A model generated the notes under the pieces. The model was not told the origin of the DNA and searched no databases. It saw only the letters and a list, made by a program, of their open reading frames with translations. From NCBI GenBank assembly GCA_017477325.1, contig JAFUWV010000001.1, positions 1 through 64,000 of the forward strand: a stretch of 64,000 nucleotides of DNA. The letters run 5' to 3'. This document shows, one piece after another, positions 19,901 to 27,396 of the stretch. Position numbers and translations under genes: made by a program. Every line of letters begins with the position of its first letter. Position 1 is the first letter of the stretch. Origin of the DNA: Paludibacteraceae bacterium. Lineage in GTDB: Bacteria; Bacteroidota; Bacteroidia; Bacteroidales; Paludibacteraceae.

Positions 19901-22072
19901 AACAGAGTCGAGCACGAGTGTAGCAGTGTCGTTTACAAGAGTCATCTTGTTCTGCTCAGCGGTGCCGCTCCAGTTTACGCCCAGCAGGTTCTCATCACCT
20001 GCGATGATATAAGTATCGACTGCCCCTTCAGGTTTTTCAGTATCAGCCTTGACGCAGATAGCGAAGGTGGTGAGGTCCATCGAGATAGTGATATCCTGCA
20101 CTTTATAAGTGGTGAACTTGATATTGCTGCCATTGCCACCAGTAACGCCTTGGCTTGAGCACTCGGTGTCGAGAGTGGAATATTCAGCACCGCCATCACT
20201 AGCCCATGCTCCGTTGGTAATTTTGAACTCATGAGTGCCAGCAGCAACATCTTTGAAGGTGATAGTGCCATTGACAAGTGCAGCGCCTTCGTAGTTAACC
20301 CACCAGCTCTTACCAGTGAGAGCCTCAGAGCCTGCCACATAATAGATAACAGGAGCCTCGCCTGTGACGACTTTCACGCAGATGAGTGAGCCGTCGAAGG
20401 TGATAGTCACGTCTTGAACAGTGGAGGTGGTGAAGACGATATTCTGCCCGTTGCCGCCTGTGACGCCCTGGCTGGTGCACTCAGTGTTGAGATTGGTGAA
20501 CTCGTGTCCATCGCCCCACTGGCCATCGGTAACCTTGAACTCATGTTTGCCTGCAGCAAGGTCCTTGAACGTAACTGTGCCGTCAACAATCTCTGTTCCG
20601 TCAACTGTCCAGCCGTTCATGGTGCCTGCAACGTAGTATTTGGTGGTGACGATAGGTTCATCTACAGGAGCCTTTATATTGGTAAGAGTAACTGTATTAG
20701 CTTCTGCATCGTAAACAAAGGTAACTGTATCGTTAAGATTAGCTTGCTCATAATTGACTATTTTTTTCTTCTCAATCCAAGCCGCATTGCTTCCTGCTGC
20801 ATTGTCTGCAATGTTGACTCCATTGTCTCCCCAAAGACCTGTAGCAGCATGAGTGAAATCAGCCTGCACGTCCATTGCTACCCAAGCCCAACTACCACCA
20901 CCGAAGGGGTGTTTGAGCCAATAGTTCTTTGTTGCAGGATAAGTAACAGAGAGAGCCTTAGTAGCGAGGTCGAGAGTGAACAGATATTCGCCTGCGGCAG
21001 CAGTCTGCAGTTTGCAGTTATCTTCAGAAGCGGAGAATACCCAACCTGTAATATCAGTTGTGATAGTACCATTGTTGCCAAGCCATGTACCATTGTCAAC
21101 AATCTTGAACTCATATTCTTTTGCTTTATCAAGCGTCAGTTTAGCAGCAGCCTTAGTGTTGTCGTCTGCCAGTTTGTTGAACTCAAGAGCATCGGTTGCC
21201 CACTCGTTGAAAGCGCCAACGAGGAAGATACCGGTAGCATTGGTATTAACATAAGGAGTGAGGCGGACTGCGCAAATATAAATCTTATCACCACTTGCTT
21301 CTAACCAGAGGTTTGCATCTGCACCCGTATAGTTATATTCGAAATACAGAATCTTTTCTTTTGCATCTTTGTGGTTGAAAGTAACCACTTCATTACCATC
21401 AAAAGCATTTTCTTTCAAACTAATATCTCTTGATGAAGAAGTGCCTGAATAAATCCACAAGCCAATAGTAGTATTCTTCTTAGTAGGAATAATGAGATCA
21501 CGATAAGTAGCACGTGAAGTACCACCGAGATTAAGCATATGGGTATAAGTGCTATCTCCATAGGTTGCACTTTTAGCCTCCACTTTCACTCCATGACTGC
21601 CTTCACTTACTATTGTCATACCACGAATAGTAGTATTAGTAGTGATTTCACCGAGGTCTTTGAGGTCGCTCTGGTCGAATTTCCAATAACCTGTGTTCAT
21701 TGGTTGAGGAGGTGTTTGCAACTCAGGAACAGCGTCTGCAGACGCATACCAGGTTTTGTCTTTCCAATAGTAGTAAACACCATCAGTTACTTTCAAGTCA
21801 GACGATTGATCACTGCCTTCGGTTTTGTTAGTAAAGATGATGTTCGGGTAGAGAGTTTCATCGACATCATAAGAATAGACATCGAAGCCATTGATCTGCT
21901 GAGCAGTTTTTGTCATTGCTTCGCCGGGCCAACCAGCCTTGTTGCCACTGTCGCCCCAGACGTAAGCATTTACTGTAGTCCATCCATCAGAATTGATGAA
22001 ATAGACTATTGTGGCAGCATTCAGAGCGAATGCACTAACGATTGCCACCAAAAGAGTAAGATACTTTTTCAT
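16994..22072 (-). CDS. Giant secreted protein of about 14 tandem starch-binding-like modules
   Basis: 1,692 residues with no catalytic domain. Layout: signal peptide (1-19); CBM26-type starch-binding module (20-120, AYVWGDSGNKAGWPGEAMTK); a jelly-roll-like region (125-285); a module with FLVGAFNEW (286-379); a KHPFGGGSW module (380-474); then a string of about 100-residue modules. Five A-type (near 478, 576, 904, 1224, 1322) resemble pullulanase X25 modules, with YEFKVTDGQW and DVTITFD patterns. Five B-type (687, 791, 1010, 1119, 1438) carry YEFKVVKNGG. One C-type is at 1541-1650. The tail MYNVLGQKVNAQYKGIIIQN is a T9SS-like sorting end. The likely role is to hold starch at the cell surface or scaffold the two amylases (inference). 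A1-A2-B1 and A4-A5-B5 are a recent internal duplication. An 87-base gap separates it from the preceding gene. Confidence 0.85.
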   Translation of the reverse strand: MKKYLTLLVAIVSAFALNAATIVYFINSDGWTTVNAYVWGDSGNKAGWPGEAMTKTAQQINGFDVYSYDVDETLYPNIIFTNKTEGSDQSSDLKVTDGVYYYWKDKTWYASADAVPELQTPPQPMNTGYWKFDQSDLKDLGEITTNTTIRGMTIVSEGSHGVKVEAKSATYGDSTYTHMLNLGGTSRATYRDLIIPTKKNTTIGLWIYSGTSSSRDISLKENAFDGNEVVTFNHKDAKEKILYFEYNYTGADANLWLEASGDKIYICAVRLTPYVNTNATGIFLVGAFNEWATDALEFNKLADDNTKAAAKLTLDKAKEYEFKIVDNGTWLGNNGTITTDITGWVFSASEDNCKLQTAAAGEYLFTLDLATKALSVTYPATKNYWLKHPFGGGSWAWVAMDVQADFTHAATGLWGDNGVNIADNAAGSNAAWIEKKKIVNYEQANLNDTVTFVYDAEANTVTLTNIKAPVDEPIVTTKYYVAGTMNGWTVDGTEIVDGTVTFKDLAAGKHEFKVTDGQWGDGHEFTNLNTECTSQGVTGGNGQNIVFTTSTVQDVTITFDGSLICVKVVTGEAPVIYYVAGSEALTGKSWWVNYEGAALVNGTITFKDVAAGTHEFKITNGAWASDGGAEYSTLDTECSSQGVTGGNGSNIKFTTYKVQDITISMDLTTFAICVKADTEKPEGAVDTYIIAGDENLLGVNWSGTAEQNKMTLVNDTATLVLDSVHLAAGSYEFKVVKNGGEWIPEGTGNNSSVSINTEGYYRVTFTYIIEGSQAATAVAELLGEPVVVPDVFTVAGSSTALFGTAWDATNTDNDMTEMTVEGTTGYVLVKANIELKENDTIEWKVVKNHSWDVNYGDPQNGNNNYQNIITKDGLYNVAFVFIEIAGYGHMAEATFEPVDSTATVYYLAGNKELTGYNWAPDSLAMIEGAIILKDVPAGTHAFKITDGRWNSDTETGHEFTELDSACVSANVTHSANGNITFTTDKVQNITIAIQENKKICVLVEAIEVKEVYTVAGNAVNGDNWDITNTENEMQLVDGIYTLVVTGVTLENGHKIEYKIIKGHSWTDEEIFPNAGGSNAVYEITEETAIYTITYTYNPLSGAVSIQLEKTGEAAPITHVYSLVGEFFTWGWEPANAPEMTKLNDSIYTYQIDTFAITAVPDTLYFKLTADHQWGVYELPAQGDYYYAFSQVGSYQLNFTANIASHYVVLDATLLKTDTTIVDTKYYIAGTMNGWTVNGTEIVNGTVTFTDLSAGKHEFKVTDGQWGDGHEFTTLDTECTSQGVTGGNGQNIVFTTSTVQDVTITFDGSLICVKVVTGEAPKVYYLAGDEGLMGADHGWWKDYAERALDANGSITIKDVPVGAHAFKITDGNWNSDTETGHEFTALDTECSSKGVTGGNGSNIEFTTYKVQDVTIAMDLTSFAICVTADCEKPAEFEDIYVIAGDEKLLGVNWSGTAEQNKMTVADGTATLVLDSVRLSAGNYEFKVVKNGGQWIPDGTGNNSVLSINEEADYKVTFTYVIGEPAASAVAEKLGEPVVVDVDYYLFGYINGANYGCEDDYQNMGDYKFVNGALTATFTEKSYVAVKTTGNAAWFMTNGYPGDDATSAVLYNTQNLGETADKLPVPASVEVNFTLVVNDDGTLTLSYVAGTGSGLDNIESVLDTAAPMYNVLGQKVNAQYKGIIIQNGKKYLVR

Positions 22073-22159
22073 GATTGATTTGATTGGGTTATTGATTATT
22101 ATAATTATTACTTAAGTCATCACTTAACACTACTTGATTATCAGTAATTCAAGGAGGCA

Positions 22160-23179
22160 TTATTTGATTATTACTTTGTGTGCTTTACCATTGAGTTGGA
22201 GGATGTAGAGTCCGTGGAGCGAACCGTTTTGAGAGGTTACATCCTGTCCTGCGATGTTGAGAATGCGGAGGTTGGCATTGGTAATGACAGTGCCATTGCG
22301 GACCTCATACTGAGGATTGGAGAGGTTTTCTACAGCAGACACTTCACCACAGCTGTGCGCAGCATAGGTTGCGTCATCAACGAGGGAGAGCTGAACTTCG
22401 TGGTCGTTAACGACTGTGAGGACGATATTGAGGGGAGTGTTGGTAGGTACAGACCATCGATTGGAGAGTCCGTCATGACCTATCTGATAGAGATAGTCGG
22501 CACTATAGAGAGTGACAGTCTTGTTACCATCGCCCTGCCAACCGTCTGTGGAATAGAACATCCAACCTTCGCCACCATTGAGCATCATCTTTACCCGGAT
22601 CCAGCATGCCGATCGCTGAGGGTCAGAGTCAGTGAACGTCTTCTGTATCTTACAGTCAACGAACTTGTTTTCTTCGATAAAGTTAGCATAATCGTCGCCG
22701 TCCCCATAGGCTTTGCCATCCCATTCGCCGATGAGATAGAAGTCGCCTGTAGCACCCGGGGTGACGGGAGGAGTGACCGGTGTAGAGGAATCGTAGTTGC
22801 TCCACTCGCCTCCGAAACCTTTGCACTGCTCGTTCCACTCCATATTGGGAGTATAGAGGTCGAAGTCAGAGAGGGTTAGGTCACATGTCTGCCCCCAGGA
22901 AGCATTATCATTGTTCTCTGTCCACTTTGGTGCAGCAAGGTCGGGGTTAAAACGTACGAAGAGGAGATTGGGGCCTGTAACATCAACTGACCAGATGTGT
23001 TCAGCCACAGAGGTCATGAAACCGGTGAAACTACCTTCCTGTCCGTCAGCCCATTGCCAGACGGCAAACTTGTTGCAGCCACCATCTTCCCACCCGTTAG
23101 AGGTGTTCAAGTATATGGTTTTGGCATTGAGAGTGAAGGCTGATATGAGAATGATGAAAGAGAGTAAATGTTTTTTCAT
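22160..23179 (-). CDS. Secreted starch-binding-like protein with T9SS sorting domain
   Basis: A 339-residue exported protein. Signal peptide 1-19. The N-terminal module (20-130; KTIYLNTSNGW, FAVWQWADG, NLLFVRFNPDLAAPKW) matches the pattern at the start of the amylase at 23480-26329. The second module (about 150-275; FYLIGEWDGKAYGDGDDYAN) resembles the C-type module of the giant protein. A type A T9SS sorting domain occupies the last 60 residues (LRILNIAGQDV, LHGLYILQLNGKAHKVIIK). No catalytic motif is seen. It is probably co-transcribed with the giant binding protein 87 bases downstream and would act with the amylases outside the cell. Confidence 0.8.
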   Translation of the reverse strand: MKKHLLSFIILISAFTLNAKTIYLNTSNGWEDGGCNKFAVWQWADGQEGSFTGFMTSVAEHIWSVDVTGPNLLFVRFNPDLAAPKWTENNDNASWGQTCDLTLSDFDLYTPNMEWNEQCKGFGGEWSNYDSSTPVTPPVTPGATGDFYLIGEWDGKAYGDGDDYANFIEENKFVDCKIQKTFTDSDPQRSACWIRVKMMLNGGEGWMFYSTDGWQGDGNKTVTLYSADYLYQIGHDGLSNRWSVPTNTPLNIVLTVVNDHEVQLSLVDDATYAAHSCGEVSAVENLSNPQYEVRNGTVITNANLRILNIAGQDVTSQNGSLHGLYILQLNGKAHKVIIK

Positions 23180-23448
23180 GATGATTATTGATTAGAGATT
23201 AATTGTGTTGGTAAACGTGATTGAAAAGTTTACTATTGTTAAGATTCTGTATAAATATACAATATTGAAGAGATTGCTTACACTTTGCTTAGAGTATGCT
23301 TGACGAGTGCTTACCGAAAAGTGCGTTTTTTTAAGATTTATGCATAAATATACAGAAAAGTGAATAAAACTTGTATATCGGTTTTTTGGAGTGTGTTTTT
23401 GAATTTTTGTTTACTTGGTATTTGGTTTGTGGTTATTACAGGGAGAAA
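23180..23448. other. AT-rich intergenic region with repeat array
   Basis: No gene is seen. It holds two TGYATAAWTATACA-like palindromes (23247-23262 and 23339-23356) around a four-unit 11-bp array (23276-23319). No TAnnTTTG promoter was found on the - strand, although this is the only region from which the 22160-23179 gene could be started separately. Confidence 0.6.
23276..23319. repeat. 11-bp repeat array, four units (locus 1)
   Basis: Four head-to-tail 11-mers, each starting GCTT: GCTTACACTTT, GCTTAGAGTAT, GCTTGACGAGT, GCTTACCGAAA. Related arrays of the same length occur at 45013-45056 and 62431-62474. Confidence 0.75.
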
Positions 23449-23473
23449 CGGACACGGCATGAAGCCGTGTCCG
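23449..23473 (-). terminator. Terminator of the alpha-amylase gene
   Basis: Perfect ten-base stem CGGACACGGC/GCCGTGTCCG with a five-base loop, followed on the - strand by a T-rich stretch. It lies 6 bases after the stop of the gene at 23480. Confidence 0.82.
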
Positions 23474-23479
23474 CATAGA

Positions 23480-26329
23480 TTACTGCTTGATGAAGAGACG
23501 GGTAGTCTGCTTACCGTTCTTGAGCTGAAGATTGAGTATATACATACCGCTATTCAAGCCTTCAACACTAATCTGGCGTACATCGCCGAACTCCATCATC
23601 CGGCACTGACCAGTGACATTGTAGATGTAAGCAGCGGAGACTGTTTCTTCGGTCTGAATATTGAGTGTTGAGTGCACAGGGTTGGGATAGATATTGAGTT
23701 CCGGCTCTGCAGTTTTTCTCAAATCTTCGACGCCAGTGGGAGTCTCGCACTCAGGTTCGAGTTTCTCAGCTCCACCGGACCAAGAGTAGCAAACATCCTC
23801 GTCGGTGAGAAGGTCGCTGGTCTGGTCGCAACCGCTACCGCAGTTGAAGATAAAGTTGACTTGCTTAATGGCAGCATCGAACTGGTAGAAGTAATAGCCA
23901 TTCTCGTCCTGGTCGGTGAGTTCTTTTCCGGGCCATTTGCCAAGCAGTTCGCCGTCAGAGGTCCAAGCATAGAGATTGACTTTCTTCCAAGAGAAAGGTT
24001 TGTAGAACTTAACGATGATAGGAGTGGTCTGCGGCTCTTTGTAAGTGTAGGTGTAAGTCTGCACGGGTGTCTGAGTAGAGCCGTTGACAGCCATAATTTT
24101 GAGAGTGGTAGTCTGCTTGAAATTAAGTTTCGAACCTGAGAGTTTAGTAGAGGAAGTGGTAGGCTCGGAACCATCGGTGGTGTAGTAAATGGAAGGAGTT
24201 CCACTGAGAGCGACAGCCTTGATGGTGACATCGATACCTGCAGTAGCGTCTTTGAAGACAGTGTTGCCGGGAGAAACGATGAGGCTGAGGTCGTTGGTAG
24301 TACCCGAGGCAGCCTTGTAGTAAACAGCATAGCCTGAGCCTTTGACAGCGAGTTTGTAGTCAGAGCCAATGGTCTGGCTGACACGATTGCCAAGAAGGAG
24401 GATGAGCGAGCCACCGTTTTTGCCTGTTACGACAGCCTTATAGCCACTGGCATCGGCTTCGTCGGAAACAGCAGACTCGCTGTGAACCTGAGCAGCATGA
24501 CGAGCCATGACCATCTTGCCAATTTCTTCTTTATACTTATACCAGTGAGGATAGAAGACGCAGGGGATACCGGGCATACAAAGAATGTAGGCATTGGCCT
24601 GCAGGAGTTTGTCTTTGTTGGCAGCCTTAAGACTATTGTCTTTGCCCATGAACTCGTTTACATCGCGCTCGAAAGTGTCGTGACTATCGACGAAGGTGAC
24701 AGCATACTTGGACAAACCGATACCGGGGAGACCTGCAGCCTTGAGGGTGGAATAGTTGCCACCTGCAATACCCTTGCTGCTGTTATCTGGGTCGTTGATA
24801 GCGGTATATTTGGTAGCAAAGTCGAAGGTCATAGTGTTGTTGCCTGCATCAGCGATACGGCTTTGGAGCACCTGAGGATTGCCATCCCAATACTCCATGA
24901 CCGAGAAGTATGCGCCGGAAGCTTTGTTATAGTCGTTGATATGTCCGTTCCAGAAGCCTTTGCAGTAGTCATATCGCCAGCCATCGTAGCCTATCTCGTT
25001 GTACATCCACTGCAGATAAGCGCGGCACATCTGCTGCACGCTGGAGTTCTGGTGGTCCCAGTCGCGAGCGTCGGCATAGTTGGCATCGTTACCATAGCCA
25101 TCGTCATCCTTACCAGTGGCTTTGCCCTGGCACGAGCCGGCTTTGGAATTACCGTTAACTTCGTCAGTCTTGCATATCCAAGAAGCCTCAGGAGCGAACT
25201 TGCCATAAGAGCCGAAGTCGTACTCGAAGAAGTCACACCAAGTGGACTTGTTGTTAGCATGATTAACGACGATGTCGGCTACGACTTTGGTTTTGAGAGG
25301 CGAGTTGTGCATGGCAGTGATGAAGGCCTGGAGGTCGGCGCGGCTACCCCAGTCGCTATTCTGATTGGAGTACTGCGAGGGGTGGTAACCTGTTCCACCA
25401 CTGGATTTAGCCGATGGCGGGAGCCAGATAAGGTCGAAGAAAGAGCCCAGTTCGGAAGCCTGCGAGAGAAGTGTTTTCCACTTGGTGTTGGGGAAACTGC
25501 CTGCATTTGTATATTTGCGGTCAGCATAGGAGTCGTAGTAGAACGCCTGCAGCATGACGTCGGTAGATTGAGAAGGAACGGCGCTTGCATACTTGGTTTT
25601 CTGAGGAACGACCACATCGCTACCACCTTCGGCGGAGATACAAACCTTACTACCATCGAAGGTGAAAGTGACTTTGGTAGCCTTTGCGAGAGTGAAGACG
25701 ATGTTGCCATCATCATCACTACCGGGTTGCACATTGGTACAATCAGCGCCAACAGCCGAAGCGCCCCAGTTGCGGTTCCATGTGCCATTGGTGACTTTGC
25801 ACTTATATGTGCCTTCAGCGAGGGAGAGAGTGAGCGTGCCATCTTTGAATTCAGCAGCTTTAGGGTCCCATTCAGCTCCACCAGTCCATGTACCGTCACC
25901 AGTAAGATAGTAGCCGGCAGGAGTGACAGCAGAGCCATCGTAGGTAGTCCATACAACGCCGGTCAGCCCATCCCACGACTTATCAGCATTCGGGACAAGC
26001 TCCATACAGTCTTTGGTATCGTCCCACTGGAGGTCACCGGTAGAGTTCCAAATAGTGACGCCCTCCCATGCAGGAGTAGTGCCACCCGGGAAACGAACGA
26101 TCTTGCCTCCTGTTCTACCATCGGCGATATCGGTTGAGGAGTATCCATCATTGGCTGTAGGCTGGAATGTGGACCATGCGTCAGCACTTGAGCCTCCCCA
26201 AGTCCAGATAGCAACGACAGCACCATCAACAGTGAAGTCCACTTCACCTGCCTTCAAATAAAGAGTTTTGGCATTAACAGTTGCATATGCACACAACAAA
26301 GCAACAACATAGAGAAATGTTCTTTTCAT
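23480..26329 (-). CDS. Secreted GH13 alpha-amylase with starch-binding modules and T9SS tail
   Basis: 949 residues. Signal peptide (1-20); an N-terminal module shared with the 22160-23179 protein (21-135); an A-type X25-like module (140-235, TYKCKVTNGTWNRNWG); a GH13 barrel (about 250-640); a chitobiase-type beta domain (about 700-765, IYYTTDGSEPTTSS); a CBM26-like module (about 775-870, KVNLYAWTSDGELLGKWPG); and a type A T9SS sorting domain (about 880-949, IYNVTGQ, GMYILNLQLKNGKQTTRLF). Catalytic residues: nucleophile Asp454 (GWRYDYCKG), acid/base Glu479 (VMEYWDG), Asp551 (VDSHDTFE); region I is DIVVNHAN. The barrel resembles plant-type liquefying alpha-amylases. The promoter is at 26372-26402 and a strong terminator follows the gene. 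Confidence 0.92.
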   Translation of the reverse strand: MKRTFLYVVALLCAYATVNAKTLYLKAGEVDFTVDGAVVAIWTWGGSSADAWSTFQPTANDGYSSTDIADGRTGGKIVRFPGGTTPAWEGVTIWNSTGDLQWDDTKDCMELVPNADKSWDGLTGVVWTTYDGSAVTPAGYYLTGDGTWTGGAEWDPKAAEFKDGTLTLSLAEGTYKCKVTNGTWNRNWGASAVGADCTNVQPGSDDDGNIVFTLAKATKVTFTFDGSKVCISAEGGSDVVVPQKTKYASAVPSQSTDVMLQAFYYDSYADRKYTNAGSFPNTKWKTLLSQASELGSFFDLIWLPPSAKSSGGTGYHPSQYSNQNSDWGSRADLQAFITAMHNSPLKTKVVADIVVNHANNKSTWCDFFEYDFGSYGKFAPEASWICKTDEVNGNSKAGSCQGKATGKDDDGYGNDANYADARDWDHQNSSVQQMCRAYLQWMYNEIGYDGWRYDYCKGFWNGHINDYNKASGAYFSVMEYWDGNPQVLQSRIADAGNNTMTFDFATKYTAINDPDNSSKGIAGGNYSTLKAAGLPGIGLSKYAVTFVDSHDTFERDVNEFMGKDNSLKAANKDKLLQANAYILCMPGIPCVFYPHWYKYKEEIGKMVMARHAAQVHSESAVSDEADASGYKAVVTGKNGGSLILLLGNRVSQTIGSDYKLAVKGSGYAVYYKAASGTTNDLSLIVSPGNTVFKDATAGIDVTIKAVALSGTPSIYYTTDGSEPTTSSTKLSGSKLNFKQTTTLKIMAVNGSTQTPVQTYTYTYKEPQTTPIIVKFYKPFSWKKVNLYAWTSDGELLGKWPGKELTDQDENGYYFYQFDAAIKQVNFIFNCGSGCDQTSDLLTDEDVCYSWSGGAEKLEPECETPTGVEDLRKTAEPELNIYPNPVHSTLNIQTEETVSAAYIYNVTGQCRMMEFGDVRQISVEGLNSGMYILNLQLKNGKQTTRLFIKQ

Positions 26330-26371
26330 GATATAAGATTAAATTAAAAGTTGTTTTCTGTTTTGAGCTTG

Positions 26372-26402
26372 CAAAGATAGTATTTTATTTCATAAAATGC
26401 AA
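26372..26402 (-). promoter_or_regulatory. Promoter of the alpha-amylase gene 23480-26329
   Basis: On the - strand: TTG (26400-26402), 20-base spacer, TATCTTTG (26372-26379), a full consensus match. The amylase therefore has its own start within the locus. Confidence 0.75.
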
Positions 26403-26475
26403 GAGGGGGAAAGCAGTTTTTTTACTTTAATTATGTAGGTTGTTGATATAGTTTAACTTTGGAAATGTACATATT

Positions 26476-27396
26476 TTAATCCATGAGGCATCTGCAAGGA
26501 TATTTTTTGCTATGAGAATGGCTATGTTTGGTTGTTTTGAGTACATATCTGATACCCAGTTCAAGTCCGACATTAAGGAGCTTACTGTTCTTGAGATTAG
26601 CAATGTCGGTGTCGAGCACAGAGGTATAATCGGGCATGAAATAGTGAATGTTCTGCATTCCTTCTTTGTCGTTTCTGACTCCGATGGCTGCGGGTGAGTC
26701 AACGGTTTTGAAGATATTGGTTAAGGAATAGTCTGCATAAAGATTAGCGATAAAATACAGTTTGCTTGTCATTGGCACTGCGACACCTGCCTTAGCGAAT
26801 ATGTGCCAAGTGCCGTCAGTAGCTGTCTTCAGTTGGTTTTTGCTTCTGAAATCAGCGGTATAGAATCCGTATTGCTCCATATCTTGGAGAGTGAGGTGCC
26901 AGGGAGCATAGTAGCCAGTGTGCAGGGTTGTTCCGTTGGTATTCACATTTGCTCCGATTTTCACTGCATATTTGGCTCCCACTTGGATGAGAACAGAGAC
27001 TTTTTCTGTAGGAACAATAAACTGTAGAGCGACAGGTATCTGCAAGAGACACAGCTGTTGTCTTTCTTTCCAATTGACAAGTTGGAGAGAGTGGTCATAG
27101 TTCTCGCCATCGGTATCGGTGACACTGTTCCATGTTCTCATGAGGTTTCCTCTCGCCATTGCTCCATCGCACTCAAAGTCAAGTCCGACTCCAAGACTCA
27201 TCCAACTGACGGGGTGAAAGTTGTAGCCAACATGAAAGAGCGCGCCGATGTTGCCTGTCTGTTGGAGTTCTGTGAGCTTATACCCTATATTGCTCCAGCC
27301 CACTCCGCCGGTAACATCGAAGGAATGGAGGGCATTACTTTGGGCATAGACCAAAGAGTAGCAAAAGAGCAATAAACACAGGAGGTACTTACGCAT
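26476..27396 (-). CDS. Outer-membrane beta-barrel protein paired with a T9SS surface protein
   Basis: A 306-residue exported protein: signal peptide 1-19, then barrel-type strands throughout (FDVTGGVGWSNIGYKL, WMSLGVGLDFE, LNVGLELGIRYV). It is a paralog of the barrel part of the STN-OmpA protein at 29778-31544, sharing the DTDGENYDH plus NW-ERQ block and the following layout. The start codon directly abuts the stop of the upstream gene (TAAATG), so it is translationally linked to the T9SS protein. By analogy with SprF/PorP partners of gliding adhesins it may anchor or chaperone that protein (inference). The C-terminus is His/Ser/Lys-rich. Confidence 0.75.
   Translation of the reverse strand: MRKYLLCLLLFCYSLVYAQSNALHSFDVTGGVGWSNIGYKLTELQQTGNIGALFHVGYNFHPVSWMSLGVGLDFECDGAMARGNLMRTWNSVTDTDGENYDHSLQLVNWKERQQLCLLQIPVALQFIVPTEKVSVLIQVGAKYAVKIGANVNTNGTTLHTGYYAPWHLTLQDMEQYGFYTADFRSKNQLKTATDGTWHIFAKAGVAVPMTSKLYFIANLYADYSLTNIFKTVDSPAAIGVRNDKEGMQNIHYFMPDYTSVLDTDIANLKNSKLLNVGLELGIRYVLKTTKHSHSHSKKYPCRCLMD

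Noticed and set aside
17843-21304. Several long + strand reading frames opposite the giant binding-protein gene
   Set aside because: They mirror the repeats of the real - strand gene, lack sensible starts, and give Ser/Val-rich sequence with no domain or signal.
23276-23319. 11-bp arrays as a CRISPR array
   Set aside because: Units are 11 bp with no spacer and no cas genes in the window.
24482-26137. A 551-codon + strand frame opposite the alpha-amylase
   Set aside because: It is antisense to a gene with intact catalytic residues; composition follows the codon bias of that gene.
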